Part shown: one piece after another, positions 1 to 5,668 of the stretch | Layout of the letters: the number at the start of each line of letters is the position of its first letter | Numbering within the stretch: the first letter of the stretch is position 1 | Assembly: GCA_051954935.1 (NCBI GenBank) | Contig: JBQCHG010000056.1 | Span: 1-5,668, forward strand | DNA length: 5,668 bases | Direction: 5' to 3' | From: 66-474 sp051954935 | GTDB taxonomy: Bacteria > Pseudomonadota > Gammaproteobacteria > Xanthomonadales > Rhodanobacteraceae | The notes under the pieces: generated by a model | Told to the model about the DNA's origin: nothing | The model's input: the letters and a program-made list of their open reading frames with translations, nothing else | The model's database searches: none | Made by a program: the position numbers and the translations under genes

Positions 1-1
1 C

Positions 2-1135
2 CTGCCTTCTTTGCTGCATTCGCTGAAGACGGTGAAGAACCTGCGCGGTCCGCAACTGCTGCACGTGATCACCACCAAGGGCAAGGGCTACGCGCCGGCG
101 GAACGCGAGCAGATCGAATACCACGCGGTCGGCCCGTTCGATCCGCAGCAGGGCGTGGTGAAGAAGCCCGCAAGCTCCGCGAAGAAGCCTGCCTACACCG
201 AAGTGTTCGGCGACTGGCTGTGCGACATGGCGGCGGTGGACAAGCGCCTCTACGGGATCACCCCCGCGATGCGCGAAGGTTCCGGATTGGTGCGGTTCTC
301 GAAGGAGTTCCCGCAACGCTACTTCGATGTGGCGATCGCCGAGCAGCACGCGGTGACGCTCGCGGCCGGCATGGCTTGCGAAGGCGCGCATCCGGTGGTG
401 GCGATCTATTCCACCTTCCTGCAACGCGCCTACGACCAGTTGATCCATGACGTCGCGCTGCAGAACCTGCCGGTGCTGTTCGCGATTGATCGCGCCGGCG
501 TGGTCGGCCCGGATGGTCCGACGCACGCGGGCAGCTTCGATCTCACTTATCTGCGCTGCATCCCCAACATGCTGGTGATGGCGCCGGCCGACGAGAACGA
601 ATGCCGGCAGATGCTGACCACCGGTTTCCGCCACGAAGGGCCTGCCGCGGTGCGCTATCCGCGCGGAACCGGTCCCGGCGTGGCAATCGAGCGCGAGTTG
701 AATACGCTGCCGATCGGCAAGGCGCAGGTGCGCCGGCGCGGACGCGGGCTCGCCCTGCTCGCCTTCGGCAGCATGGTCGCGCCTTGCGAGAAGGTCGGTG
801 CGGAACTGGATGCGAGCGTGGTCAATATGCGCTTCGTCAAGCCGCTGGACGAAGCGCTTATCCTGGAAATGGCGCGCACGCACGAGGCAATCGTCACGAT
901 CGAGGAAAACGCCATCGCGGGCGGTGCGGGTTCCGGCGTGGCCGAGCTACTCGCCGCGCATGGCATCAAGGTGCCGGTGTTGCATCTCGGCTTGCCGGAT
1001 GCCTTCCTCGAACACGGCAGCCGCGAAGAATTGCTCGCCGAAGCCGGACTGGATGCCGCCGGTATCCGCGCGGCGATCCTCAAACGATTCCCGCAGTTTG
1101 CACCGGGCGCTTCCGCGCTACGCAGCGCTGTCTGA
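2..1135 (+). CDS. dxs: 1-deoxy-D-xylulose-5-phosphate synthase, C-terminal part (5' end outside window)
   Basis: This thiamine-diphosphate enzyme condenses pyruvate with glyceraldehyde 3-phosphate to give 1-deoxy-D-xylulose 5-phosphate. It is the first step of the MEP isoprenoid pathway, feeds thiamine and pyridoxal synthesis, and is cytoplasmic. The reading frame is open from base 2 to TGA at 1133-1135. A TTG at 11 is internal, not the start, because family sequence already runs upstream of it. Counting from that TTG, AEQHAVT carries the catalytic Glu at residue 111 (bases 341-343). Tyr133 and Arg139 (IYSTFLQR), Arg161 (DRAG) and Asp168/His172 (DGPTH) match E. coli Tyr392, Arg398, Arg420, Asp427 and His431 with a constant offset of 259. 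YPRGTG follows near residue 218. The pyrimidine-binding domain covers about residues 61-225 and the transketolase C-terminal domain about 235-360. About 255 N-terminal residues, including the diphosphate-binding GDG region, are missing only because the window starts here. No frameshift is seen. The gene converges on the minus-strand peptidase gene. Confidence 0.97.
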   Translation: MPSLLHSLKTVKNLRGPQLLHVITTKGKGYAPAEREQIEYHAVGPFDPQQGVVKKPASSAKKPAYTEVFGDWLCDMAAVDKRLYGITPAMREGSGLVRFSKEFPQRYFDVAIAEQHAVTLAAGMACEGAHPVVAIYSTFLQRAYDQLIHDVALQNLPVLFAIDRAGVVGPDGPTHAGSFDLTYLRCIPNMLVMAPADENECRQMLTTGFRHEGPAAVRYPRGTGPGVAIERELNTLPIGKAQVRRRGRGLALLAFGSMVAPCEKVGAELDASVVNMRFVKPLDEALILEMARTHEAIVTIEENAIAGGAGSGVAELLAAHGIKVPVLHLGLPDAFLEHGSREELLAEAGLDAAGIRAAILKRFPQFAPGASALRSAV

Positions 1136-1148
1136 TATTGCAAAGCAG

Positions 1149-1192
1149 ATTCCGGGTTCCGCTGCGGATTGCATCCGCAACGGCCCCGGAAT
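1149..1192. terminator. Long hairpin between convergent genes, probable bidirectional terminator
   Basis: The 85-base gap between the dxs stop and the opposing peptidase stop contains a nested inverted repeat. The outer stem pairs 1149-1156 (ATTCCGGG) with 1185-1192 (CCCGGAAT). A 3-bp middle stem pairs 1159-1161 with 1181-1183. A perfect 7-bp inner stem pairs 1163-1169 (TGCGGAT) with 1173-1179 around the loop TGC. That makes 18 base pairs broken only by a 2x1 bulge and one C/A mismatch. It starts 13 bases after the dxs stop. The right flank (from 1193) is moderately T-rich but has no run of four or more T. The left flank, read on the minus strand, has a single TTT. It could therefore end transcription from both sides, though not as a textbook intrinsic terminator, or it could be a dispersed palindromic repeat. 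Confidence 0.6.
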
Positions 1193-1220
1193 GACGGGTT
1201 ATTGTTCCGTCTTCTCTGTC

Positions 1221-3311
1221 CTATTTGGAGGCGTCGCCGACGTTTGCTGAAGAGCTGGCGCCTGCCGCTGCCGGCCTCGTCCACTTCTTCAACCACCCGA
1301 TCACCGTGTCGTGCCATAGCACGCTGTTCTGCGGCTTGGCGACCCAGTGGCTTTCATCCGGGAAGTACAGCAATTCGCTGGGGATGCCGCGCCGCTGCAG
1401 GGCGGTGAATGCCCCCAGGCCTTGTGTCTCCGGAATACGGTAGTCGTGGCCGGAGTGCACGATCAGCATCGGCACGCGCCAGTCCTTGACGTGGTCGAGC
1501 GGGTTGAACTTCTCGTAGTTCTCTGGATGCTCGAACTGCGTTCCGCCGTTCTCGTGCTCCTCGAACCACAGCTCGTCGGTGGCGTAATACATCATGCGCG
1601 TGTCGAACACGCCATCGTGATCCACCAGGCACTTCCATGGCTGGTTCCACACGCCCGCGATCCAGTAGGTCATGTAGCCGCCATAGCTGGCCCCCAGCGC
1701 ACAGGCTTCATTGCCGTCGAGGAAGGAATAGTTGTCCAGCGCGTAAGCCCAACCCTTCTTCAGGTCTTCCAGCGGCGCGCCGCCCCAGTCGCCGGAAATC
1801 GCGTTGGTGAATTTCTGGCCGTAGCCGGTGGAACCGTGGAAGTTGATCGCAACCACCGCGAAGCCCGCGCCGGCGTAGGTTTCCGGATTCCAGCGGTAGT
1901 GGAATTCGTCCAGCCACTCGCCTTGCGGGCCGCCATGGATCAGGAATGCGACCGGATACTTCTCGCCGGCCTTGTAGCCGACCGGCCTCATCACATAGCC
2001 CTGCACTGAATCGCCATTGGCGCCCTTGAAGGTAAACCACTGTGCATCGCCGAATTCGATGTCGGCCAGGCGCGCGGCGTTGAAGTGCGTGACCTGCGCA
2101 ACATTGCCGCCGTGCGGGTCCATCGTGTACAGGTCAACCGGATGCTTGAAATCCTCGCGGCCGGCAACGATGCGGTTACCCTGCACGTCGTAACCGGTGA
2201 CGGTGCCGTCGCCGAAGATCTGCGTCGCCTTGCCGCTGGCGATGTCGATCGCGAACAGCGGGTGCGTGCCCGGAGCGTCAGCGGTGGCGTAGAGCGTCTT
2301 GCCATCGGCCGACAGCGACAGCCCGCCCGGCGAATAGTCCCAGTCCGGGTCGATCTCGTGCCTTTCGCCGGTGGCGAGGTCCATCGCCATGATGCCGAAG
2401 CGGTCGGCCTCGAAACCCGGCGTCTTCATGGCAAGGTAGTAAAGCGTCGTGCCGTCGTGCGAAGGCAACGGTGCGGCATCCCAGGCCTTGTTGTCGGCGG
2501 TAAGGTCGCGCGGCGCCGCGGAACCGTCGCTCGGCACGGCATAGATGTCGAAATTGGTGGACCAGGGCTCGGTCTTGCCCGCGATGCGCACGTCGAAGTA
2601 CACGGTCTTGCCGTCGGGCGAAAACTGGTATTCGCCTTCGTCGCCGAACGGCTTGCTCGGCACGTCGCCGTCAATGCCGCGGGTCAGGCGGACCGGTTGC
2701 GCGCCACCCTTCAGCGACATGATGAAAAGTTGGCCTCGGCGGTGATCCGACCACGTGTCCCAGTGCCGCACGAACAGGCGCGTGTAGATGCGGCCGGTGG
2801 CCTTGTCCTTTTTCTGCGCGTCCAGCCGCTCCTTCGTGCACGCCAGGTCGTTGCAGTCCTCGAACACTTGCGCGGAGAACAGAAGTTGCTTGCCGTCCGG
2901 CGAAATGCGGTAGTTGTCCACGTCCACCGGCAGATGCGTCACCTGGTGAGGCGTGCCGCCAGTGGCCGGCACCGCCCACAATTGGGTGCTGCCGTTCTTA
3001 GTGGCGAGGAAATAAAGCGTCTTGCCGTCGGGCGAGAAACGTCCGCTGTTCGCGTTCAACTTCGGATCGGTGATGCGCACCGGCTTGGCGCTGGCCTTGT
3101 CCAGATCCAGCACCCACACGCTGTTGACGCCCTTGTTGGCGGCGTAGTCGGTGCTGCGCACGGTGAAGGCGACATGGCTGCCATCCGTGGTGAGGTGCGG
3201 ATCGGAAACCCGATCCATCATCACCAGATCGTGCACGTTGAACGGATGCGGCGCGGCAAGGGCGATCGCGGGCGCGAGCGCCAGCAGCGAGGCGACGAAG
3301 GGACGTTTCAT
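1221..3311 (-). CDS. Exported dipeptidyl-peptidase 5-like S9 serine peptidase
   Basis: Likely a periplasmic dipeptidyl peptidase that removes N-terminal dipeptides from short peptides; family enzymes prefer Ala or hydrophobic P1 residues. The 696 residues begin with a Sec signal peptide (KR then a hydrophobic stretch, cleavage about residues 19-20 near AIALAA). A beta-propeller of PD40/WD40-like blades follows, seen as SPDGK-type motifs at about residues 93, 137, 231 and 335. The alpha/beta hydrolase spans about 430-680: HGGPQG at 459-464, nucleophile Ser542 in GASYGGY, Asp623 in SGHDYRIP and His655 in ESHW. The stretches FHGSTGYG, GDWGG, DGVFDT and ELWFEE are typical of the DPP5 branch. ATG at 3309-3311 is chosen because it precedes the signal peptide and has GGGGAAG 5 bases upstream. 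A TTG at 3393-3395 would put 28 polar residues before the signal. Cys153/Cys158 could form a disulfide. The tail after about 678 is rich in Ala and Ser. Second gene of the probable peptidase pair. Confidence 0.93.
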   Translation of the reverse strand: MKRPFVASLLALAPAIALAAPHPFNVHDLVMMDRVSDPHLTTDGSHVAFTVRSTDYAANKGVNSVWVLDLDKASAKPVRITDPKLNANSGRFSPDGKTLYFLATKNGSTQLWAVPATGGTPHQVTHLPVDVDNYRISPDGKQLLFSAQVFEDCNDLACTKERLDAQKKDKATGRIYTRLFVRHWDTWSDHRRGQLFIMSLKGGAQPVRLTRGIDGDVPSKPFGDEGEYQFSPDGKTVYFDVRIAGKTEPWSTNFDIYAVPSDGSAAPRDLTADNKAWDAAPLPSHDGTTLYYLAMKTPGFEADRFGIMAMDLATGERHEIDPDWDYSPGGLSLSADGKTLYATADAPGTHPLFAIDIASGKATQIFGDGTVTGYDVQGNRIVAGREDFKHPVDLYTMDPHGGNVAQVTHFNAARLADIEFGDAQWFTFKGANGDSVQGYVMRPVGYKAGEKYPVAFLIHGGPQGEWLDEFHYRWNPETYAGAGFAVVAINFHGSTGYGQKFTNAISGDWGGAPLEDLKKGWAYALDNYSFLDGNEACALGASYGGYMTYWIAGVWNQPWKCLVDHDGVFDTRMMYYATDELWFEEHENGGTQFEHPENYEKFNPLDHVKDWRVPMLIVHSGHDYRIPETQGLGAFTALQRRGIPSELLYFPDESHWVAKPQNSVLWHDTVIGWLKKWTRPAAAGASSSANVGDASK

Positions 3312-3316
3312 CGGTG

Positions 3317-3323
3317 CTTCCCC
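3317..3323 (-). promoter_or_regulatory. Ribosome binding site of the DPP5-like gene
   Basis: On the minus strand GGGGAAG lies 5 bases before the ATG at 3311. It is a purine-rich Shine-Dalgarno-like site at suitable spacing. It decides the start in favour of 3311 over the in-frame TTG at 3395, which overlaps the upstream stop codon. Confidence 0.6.
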
Positions 3324-3354
3324 ATGTGGGCGAATCGCAACGGTAAGGCCAAGG

Positions 3355-3380
3355 GCCGGAGCGCGCAAGCGCGCCCCGGC
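3355..3380 (-). other. GC-rich intercistronic hairpin between the two S9 peptidase genes
   Basis: A near-perfect inverted repeat lies in the 80-base gap between the peptidase genes. 3355-3359 (GCCGG) pairs with 3376-3380 (CCGGC), then after one A/C mismatch 3361-3366 (GCGCGC) pairs with 3369-3374, leaving the two-base loop AA. All 11 pairs are G-C. In transcription direction it begins about 12 bases after the upstream stop and ends about 43 bases before the downstream ATG. What follows has only TT pairs and no T run, so a classical intrinsic terminator is unlikely. I infer an mRNA-stabilising or processing structure, or a partial terminator that lowers expression of the second gene. I see no good promoter for the downstream gene in this gap. 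Confidence 0.5.
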
Positions 3381-3391
3381 AGCTCCTTCAC

Positions 3392-5398
3392 TCAATGCGC
3401 AGCGGGAGCGCTTGCAGCAGTACCCGCGGCGCCCGTGGCACCAGGCCCAATATTGGCATCGAGGAATGCGTCCACTTTGGTGAACAGCTCAGCGATGTTG
3501 TCCTCGTTATAGAAACCATGCCACTCGTCAGGCTTGTACAGCCATTCGTGCGGAACCTTGCGCTCCAGCAGCGCCATGTGCAGGTTCTTGCCCTGCACTT
3601 CCGGCACGCGGGTGTCACGGCCGCCGACGATCAGCATCACTTTCGCCTTCAGGCTGTTCAATTGGAAAATCGGCGAGCGCTGCGCCAGCACGGTTTCATC
3701 CGTGCCAAGTACACGCTTGAGGTAGTCCCTGCCGTAGATGTCCTGCGGAATGTCGCCGCGCGTATACATCAGGCTCAAATCGTAGACGCCGACATAGCCG
3801 ATCGCGCACTTGTAGAGGCCTGGATCCTTGACCGCGCCTTCCAGCGCGGCGTAACCACCGTAGCTTCCGCCGTAAATGCAGATGCGGTTAGGGTCGGCGA
3901 TGCCCTGCGCGATCGCCCATCGCGTCGCGTCGGTGACGTCATCCTGCATCTTGCCGCCCCATTCGCGGTAGCCGGCTTTTTCAAAGTCGTAGCCGTAGCC
4001 GCCGGAACCGCGGTAATTCACCTGCAAGACCGCATAGCCGTGAGTGGCCATCGCCTGCACATAGGAATCGTATTCCCAATCATCACGGATCCCGAAAGGC
4101 CCGCCATGGACGAACACCACCATCGGCAAGTGCTTGGCCTTCTCCTGCCCCGGCGGATAACTGACGTAGCCCTGCAATTTCAGGCCGTCACGGGAGGTCA
4201 GCGTGATCGGCTGCTTGCCGGCCATCTTCGCGGGATCTATCCAAGAGGCTCGCTGCAGCAGCGGCGTGAACTTGTTGCTCGCACGGTCATACAGGAAGAA
4301 GGTACCCGGGTCCGCATCCGCCTGGACCAGCGCGATCGCCTTGCTGCCATCATCGGTACCAGAAACGAACTGCACGTCCTCGCCCGGATACTGTTGCATC
4401 AGCGCAATCAGGGCCTGCGCATCGGGTGATTTCGCATCGAACACGGACAAGGCGGGGCGGCCATCCACGAAGCGCACGCCCATCACCGAATCGCGCGCAA
4501 GGCCTTGCGCCAGGTCGTCCATCTCGACATCCGGATTGCTCCAGACGTTGGTCATCTTTCGAGTGGCCGGATCGAAGCGGCACACGCCGAAGCCAGTCTC
4601 CGCACCTGGACATGAAAACCAGACCGATTTGTCATCGGCACTGAATTGCAGCGGCCAGTCGCGATCGGCGCTGGCTTCGCCCAACAATTCCCAATCCCCG
4701 CTGCCACCGGGACGGATGTAGATCTTGCGCCCGCCATTCAAGTCATCGCTCGTGGCGAACCACACGTTGCCTTTGTGGTCCGCCAGATAGTCGGCTTCGC
4801 GCATCGGCGCGGTCGCGACCCTGTGCTTGCGGCCGTCACGTACGTCCATTTCCCAGACTGCGCTGAATGCGCCTGCAGCACCGGAAGCTTCCCAATCGGT
4901 GATCTGGACCAGCACGTGGTCGGGATCGCCTTCGATGCGCGACAGGTATCGCGCACTGCCGTATTCGGCGGTGGTCTGCTGGATGTGCGAACCGGTCTCC
5001 ATGCCGCTCTTGCGATATCCGTAAAGCATCTCCGGGCTGCCGCCATCGGCATTCACTCCGTAGAGTTCCCCGGTTGCGATCGGAGCATCCCAGCCACCGT
5101 CGTGCTCTGCTTCCGTGTAAAGAACGCGGTTTGGCGACACCCACCAGAAATCCAGCACGTCATCGCCCTGCCGAGGCGAAACGTTGACGCCCTTCTTTTT
5201 CACGAGGTCCACGAGCGAAAGGACCGTCTGGCCATCCTTCAGCACCGTGGTCGCCGCGATGTACCTGCCATCCGGAGAAATCTTGACGTCCTTGTATTGC
5301 GAGTGCCGCGCCAGATCGACGAGCGATACCGGATCGGCAAAGGAAGCGAACGCGCAGCCGCACAGGGCCAGCGCCACCAGCGCGCGAGACAGTTTCAT
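3392..5398 (-). CDS. Exported S9 family (prolyl oligopeptidase-type) serine peptidase
   Basis: A 668-residue secreted alpha/beta-hydrolase peptidase, probably an amino- or dipeptidyl peptidase acting on oligopeptides in the periplasm; exact specificity cannot be read from sequence. The N-terminus (MKLSR then hydrophobic) is a Sec signal with likely cleavage after ASFA at residue 21. LCGC at 12-15 weakly resembles a lipobox, so lipidation is a less likely alternative. Residues about 25-390 form a divergent beta-propeller (ISPDGRYIA at 40-48, FSADDKSVWF at 252-261). The hydrolase spans about 395-650: HGGPFG at 431-436, NYRGSGGYG at 461-469, nucleophile Ser512 in GGSYGGY, Asp595 in GGRDTRVP and His627 in EWHGF. 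Cys507 and Cys531 flank the nucleophile. The tail from about 651 is Gly/Ala/Pro-rich. ATG at 5396-5398 has GGGGGA 6 bases upstream. The gene lies 62 bases after rmlD and 80 before the DPP5-like gene, a diverged paralogue. Confidence 0.94.
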   Translation of the reverse strand: MKLSRALVALALCGCAFASFADPVSLVDLARHSQYKDVKISPDGRYIAATTVLKDGQTVLSLVDLVKKKGVNVSPRQGDDVLDFWWVSPNRVLYTEAEHDGGWDAPIATGELYGVNADGGSPEMLYGYRKSGMETGSHIQQTTAEYGSARYLSRIEGDPDHVLVQITDWEASGAAGAFSAVWEMDVRDGRKHRVATAPMREADYLADHKGNVWFATSDDLNGGRKIYIRPGGSGDWELLGEASADRDWPLQFSADDKSVWFSCPGAETGFGVCRFDPATRKMTNVWSNPDVEMDDLAQGLARDSVMGVRFVDGRPALSVFDAKSPDAQALIALMQQYPGEDVQFVSGTDDGSKAIALVQADADPGTFFLYDRASNKFTPLLQRASWIDPAKMAGKQPITLTSRDGLKLQGYVSYPPGQEKAKHLPMVVFVHGGPFGIRDDWEYDSYVQAMATHGYAVLQVNYRGSGGYGYDFEKAGYREWGGKMQDDVTDATRWAIAQGIADPNRICIYGGSYGGYAALEGAVKDPGLYKCAIGYVGVYDLSLMYTRGDIPQDIYGRDYLKRVLGTDETVLAQRSPIFQLNSLKAKVMLIVGGRDTRVPEVQGKNLHMALLERKVPHEWLYKPDEWHGFYNEDNIAELFTKVDAFLDANIGPGATGAAGTAASAPAAH

Positions 5399-5404
5399 CG
5401 TGTT

Positions 5405-5410
5405 TCCCCC
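5405..5410 (-). promoter_or_regulatory. Ribosome binding site of the first S9 peptidase gene
   Basis: On the minus strand GGGGGA lies 6 bases before the ATG at 5398. It supports that start, which also begins directly at the signal peptide. The leader closely resembles that of the downstream DPP5-like gene. Confidence 0.6.
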
Positions 5411-5413
5411 TGA

Positions 5414-5428
5414 CGCGCCCCCGGCGCG
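5414..5428 (-). other. Small GC hairpin in the peptidase 5' leader
   Basis: 5414-5419 (CGCGCC) pairs perfectly with 5423-5428 (GGCGCG) around a CCC loop, giving six G-C pairs just before the Shine-Dalgarno site. No T run follows on the minus strand, so a strong terminator is unlikely. If transcription starts near 5428 from the proposed promoter, this hairpin would form the very 5' end of the mRNA, where it could protect it from decay or tune translation. It may also be chance in GC-rich DNA. Confidence 0.3.
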
Positions 5429-5434
5429 AAACCG

Positions 5435-5464
5435 ATGCTAGAACGGCCGGGCGATGCGGATCAA
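5435..5464 (-). promoter_or_regulatory. Candidate sigma70-like promoter for the peptidase pair
   Basis: On the minus strand TTGATC (5459-5464) and TAGCAT (5435-5440) are separated by 18 bases. Each matches 4 of 6 positions of the -35 and -10 consensus. The predicted start near 5428 gives a leader of about 30 bases. The -35 box overlaps the rmlD stop codon. The match is weak and could be chance; read-through from rmlD is the alternative. Confidence 0.3.
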
Positions 5465-5470
5465 CCGGCC
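5445..5470 (-). other. Inverted repeat across the end of rmlD
   Basis: 5445-5450 (GGCCGG) is the reverse complement of 5465-5470 (CCGGCC), with a 14-base loop that contains the rmlD stop codon. It is followed on the minus strand by GTTCTAGC rather than a T run. It might be a weak terminator for rmlD or a binding site overlapping the candidate promoter. Six base pairs in GC-rich DNA is not strong evidence. Confidence 0.2.
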
Positions 5471-5668
5471 AGGTCTTCGAAGACGGCATCCAGACCCTCT
5501 TGCCAGTCCGGCAATTCGACATCGAACGTCTCGCGCAGGAGCGACGTATCGAGCACCGAGTACGCCGGCCGCCGCGCGCGGGTGGGGTATTCGCTGGTCT
5601 TGATCGCCTCCACTTCGGGGGCGCGAGCGATCAGGTGCTTGCGATGCGCGCGGTGGAAAATCGCGCGC
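5461..5668 (-). CDS. rmlD: dTDP-4-dehydrorhamnose reductase, C-terminal fragment (5' end outside window)
   Basis: RmlD (RfbD) reduces dTDP-4-dehydro-L-rhamnose to dTDP-L-rhamnose with NAD(P)H. It is the last step in making the rhamnose donor for lipopolysaccharide and exopolysaccharide, and is cytoplasmic. Only the last 68 codons are here, ending at TGA (complement of 5461-5463). They read as the typical RmlD C-terminus: TSEYPTRARRPAYSVLDTS at residues 24-42 of the fragment, then ETFDVELPDWQEGLDAVF. The EYPT-x-A-x-RP-x-xSVLD and LPDWQEGL blocks are family hallmarks. The catalytic YxxxK and the Rossmann fold lie upstream of the window. The gene is on the same strand as the peptidases, 62 bases before the first, with no metabolic link to them. 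The rest of the rml genes probably lie beyond the right edge. Other members of the extended SDR family are less likely. Confidence 0.9.
   Translation of the reverse strand, partial: RAIFHRAHRKHLIARAPEVEAIKTSEYPTRARRPAYSVLDTSLLRETFDVELPDWQEGLDAVFEDLAG

Noticed and set aside
601..1317. Open frames overlapping dxs in other frames on both strands
   Set aside because: They are Arg- and Ala/Ser-rich translations of a well-conserved dxs sequence, with no independent support.
3312..3395. Upstream TTG start at 3393-3395 for the DPP5-like gene, overlapping the upstream TGA as TTGA
   Set aside because: It would add 28 residues in front of a clear signal peptide and across the hairpin. ATG at 3311 has its own ribosome binding site. 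Translational coupling cannot be excluded but is not needed.
2085..3512. 475-codon open frame on the plus strand opposite the DPP5-like gene
   Set aside because: It is antisense to a gene with a full catalytic triad, is full of Arg/Val/His/Ala repeats typical of reverse reading of GC-rich codons, and matches no family I recognise.
3395..5413. Long plus-strand open frames (3395-4429 and 4646-5413) opposite the first S9 peptidase gene
   Set aside because: They are antisense shadows that follow the codon bias of the real gene, with no recognisable domain.
5160..5522. 120-codon minus-strand open frame running through the rmlD end and the peptidase start
   Set aside because: It is out of frame with both the RmlD C-terminus and the peptidase signal peptide, which are recognisable in their own frames.
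1..5668. Search for a new defence, mobile or RNA-guided system
   Set aside because: All stretches over 100 bases are explained by four ordinary genes. There are no repeat arrays, transposase motifs, att sites or tRNA-like sequences.

Overview
The window is GC-rich (clearly above 60% by eye) and densely coding. Codon use and protein similarity point to a gammaproteobacterium of the Xanthomonadales/Lysobacterales type (Rhodanobacter, Dyella or Lysobacter-like). That assignment is inferred from the proteins and cannot be fixed from the sequence alone. I see no mobile elements, CRISPR array, tRNA or rRNA.

Layout, left to right. Positions 2-1135 (+) hold the C-terminal 60% or so of dxs, the first enzyme of the non-mevalonate isoprenoid pathway; its start lies outside the window. 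An 85-base convergent gap (1136-1220) follows and holds a long imperfect hairpin, probably a two-way terminator and possibly a member of a dispersed palindrome family. The remaining genes are all on the minus strand. In transcription order they are the last 68 codons of a dTDP-4-dehydrorhamnose reductase (rmlD, 5668-5461), a 668-residue exported S9 serine peptidase (5398-3392), and a 696-residue exported dipeptidyl-peptidase-5-like S9 peptidase (3311-1221).

The two peptidases share one architecture: Sec signal peptide, beta-propeller, C-terminal alpha/beta hydrolase with an intact Ser-Asp-His triad, and a low-complexity C-terminal tail. They are divergent paralogues that probably work in the periplasm, trimming short peptides for uptake. 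The 80-base gap between them has no convincing promoter but contains a very GC-rich hairpin. This suggests co-transcription with a processing or attenuation point. A weak sigma70-like promoter overlapping the rmlD stop codon may start transcription of the pair.

I found no new multi-gene system. The points most worth checking are the identically spaced cysteine pair around the active serine of both peptidases, the three intergenic hairpins, and the near-identical leaders in front of the two peptidase genes.
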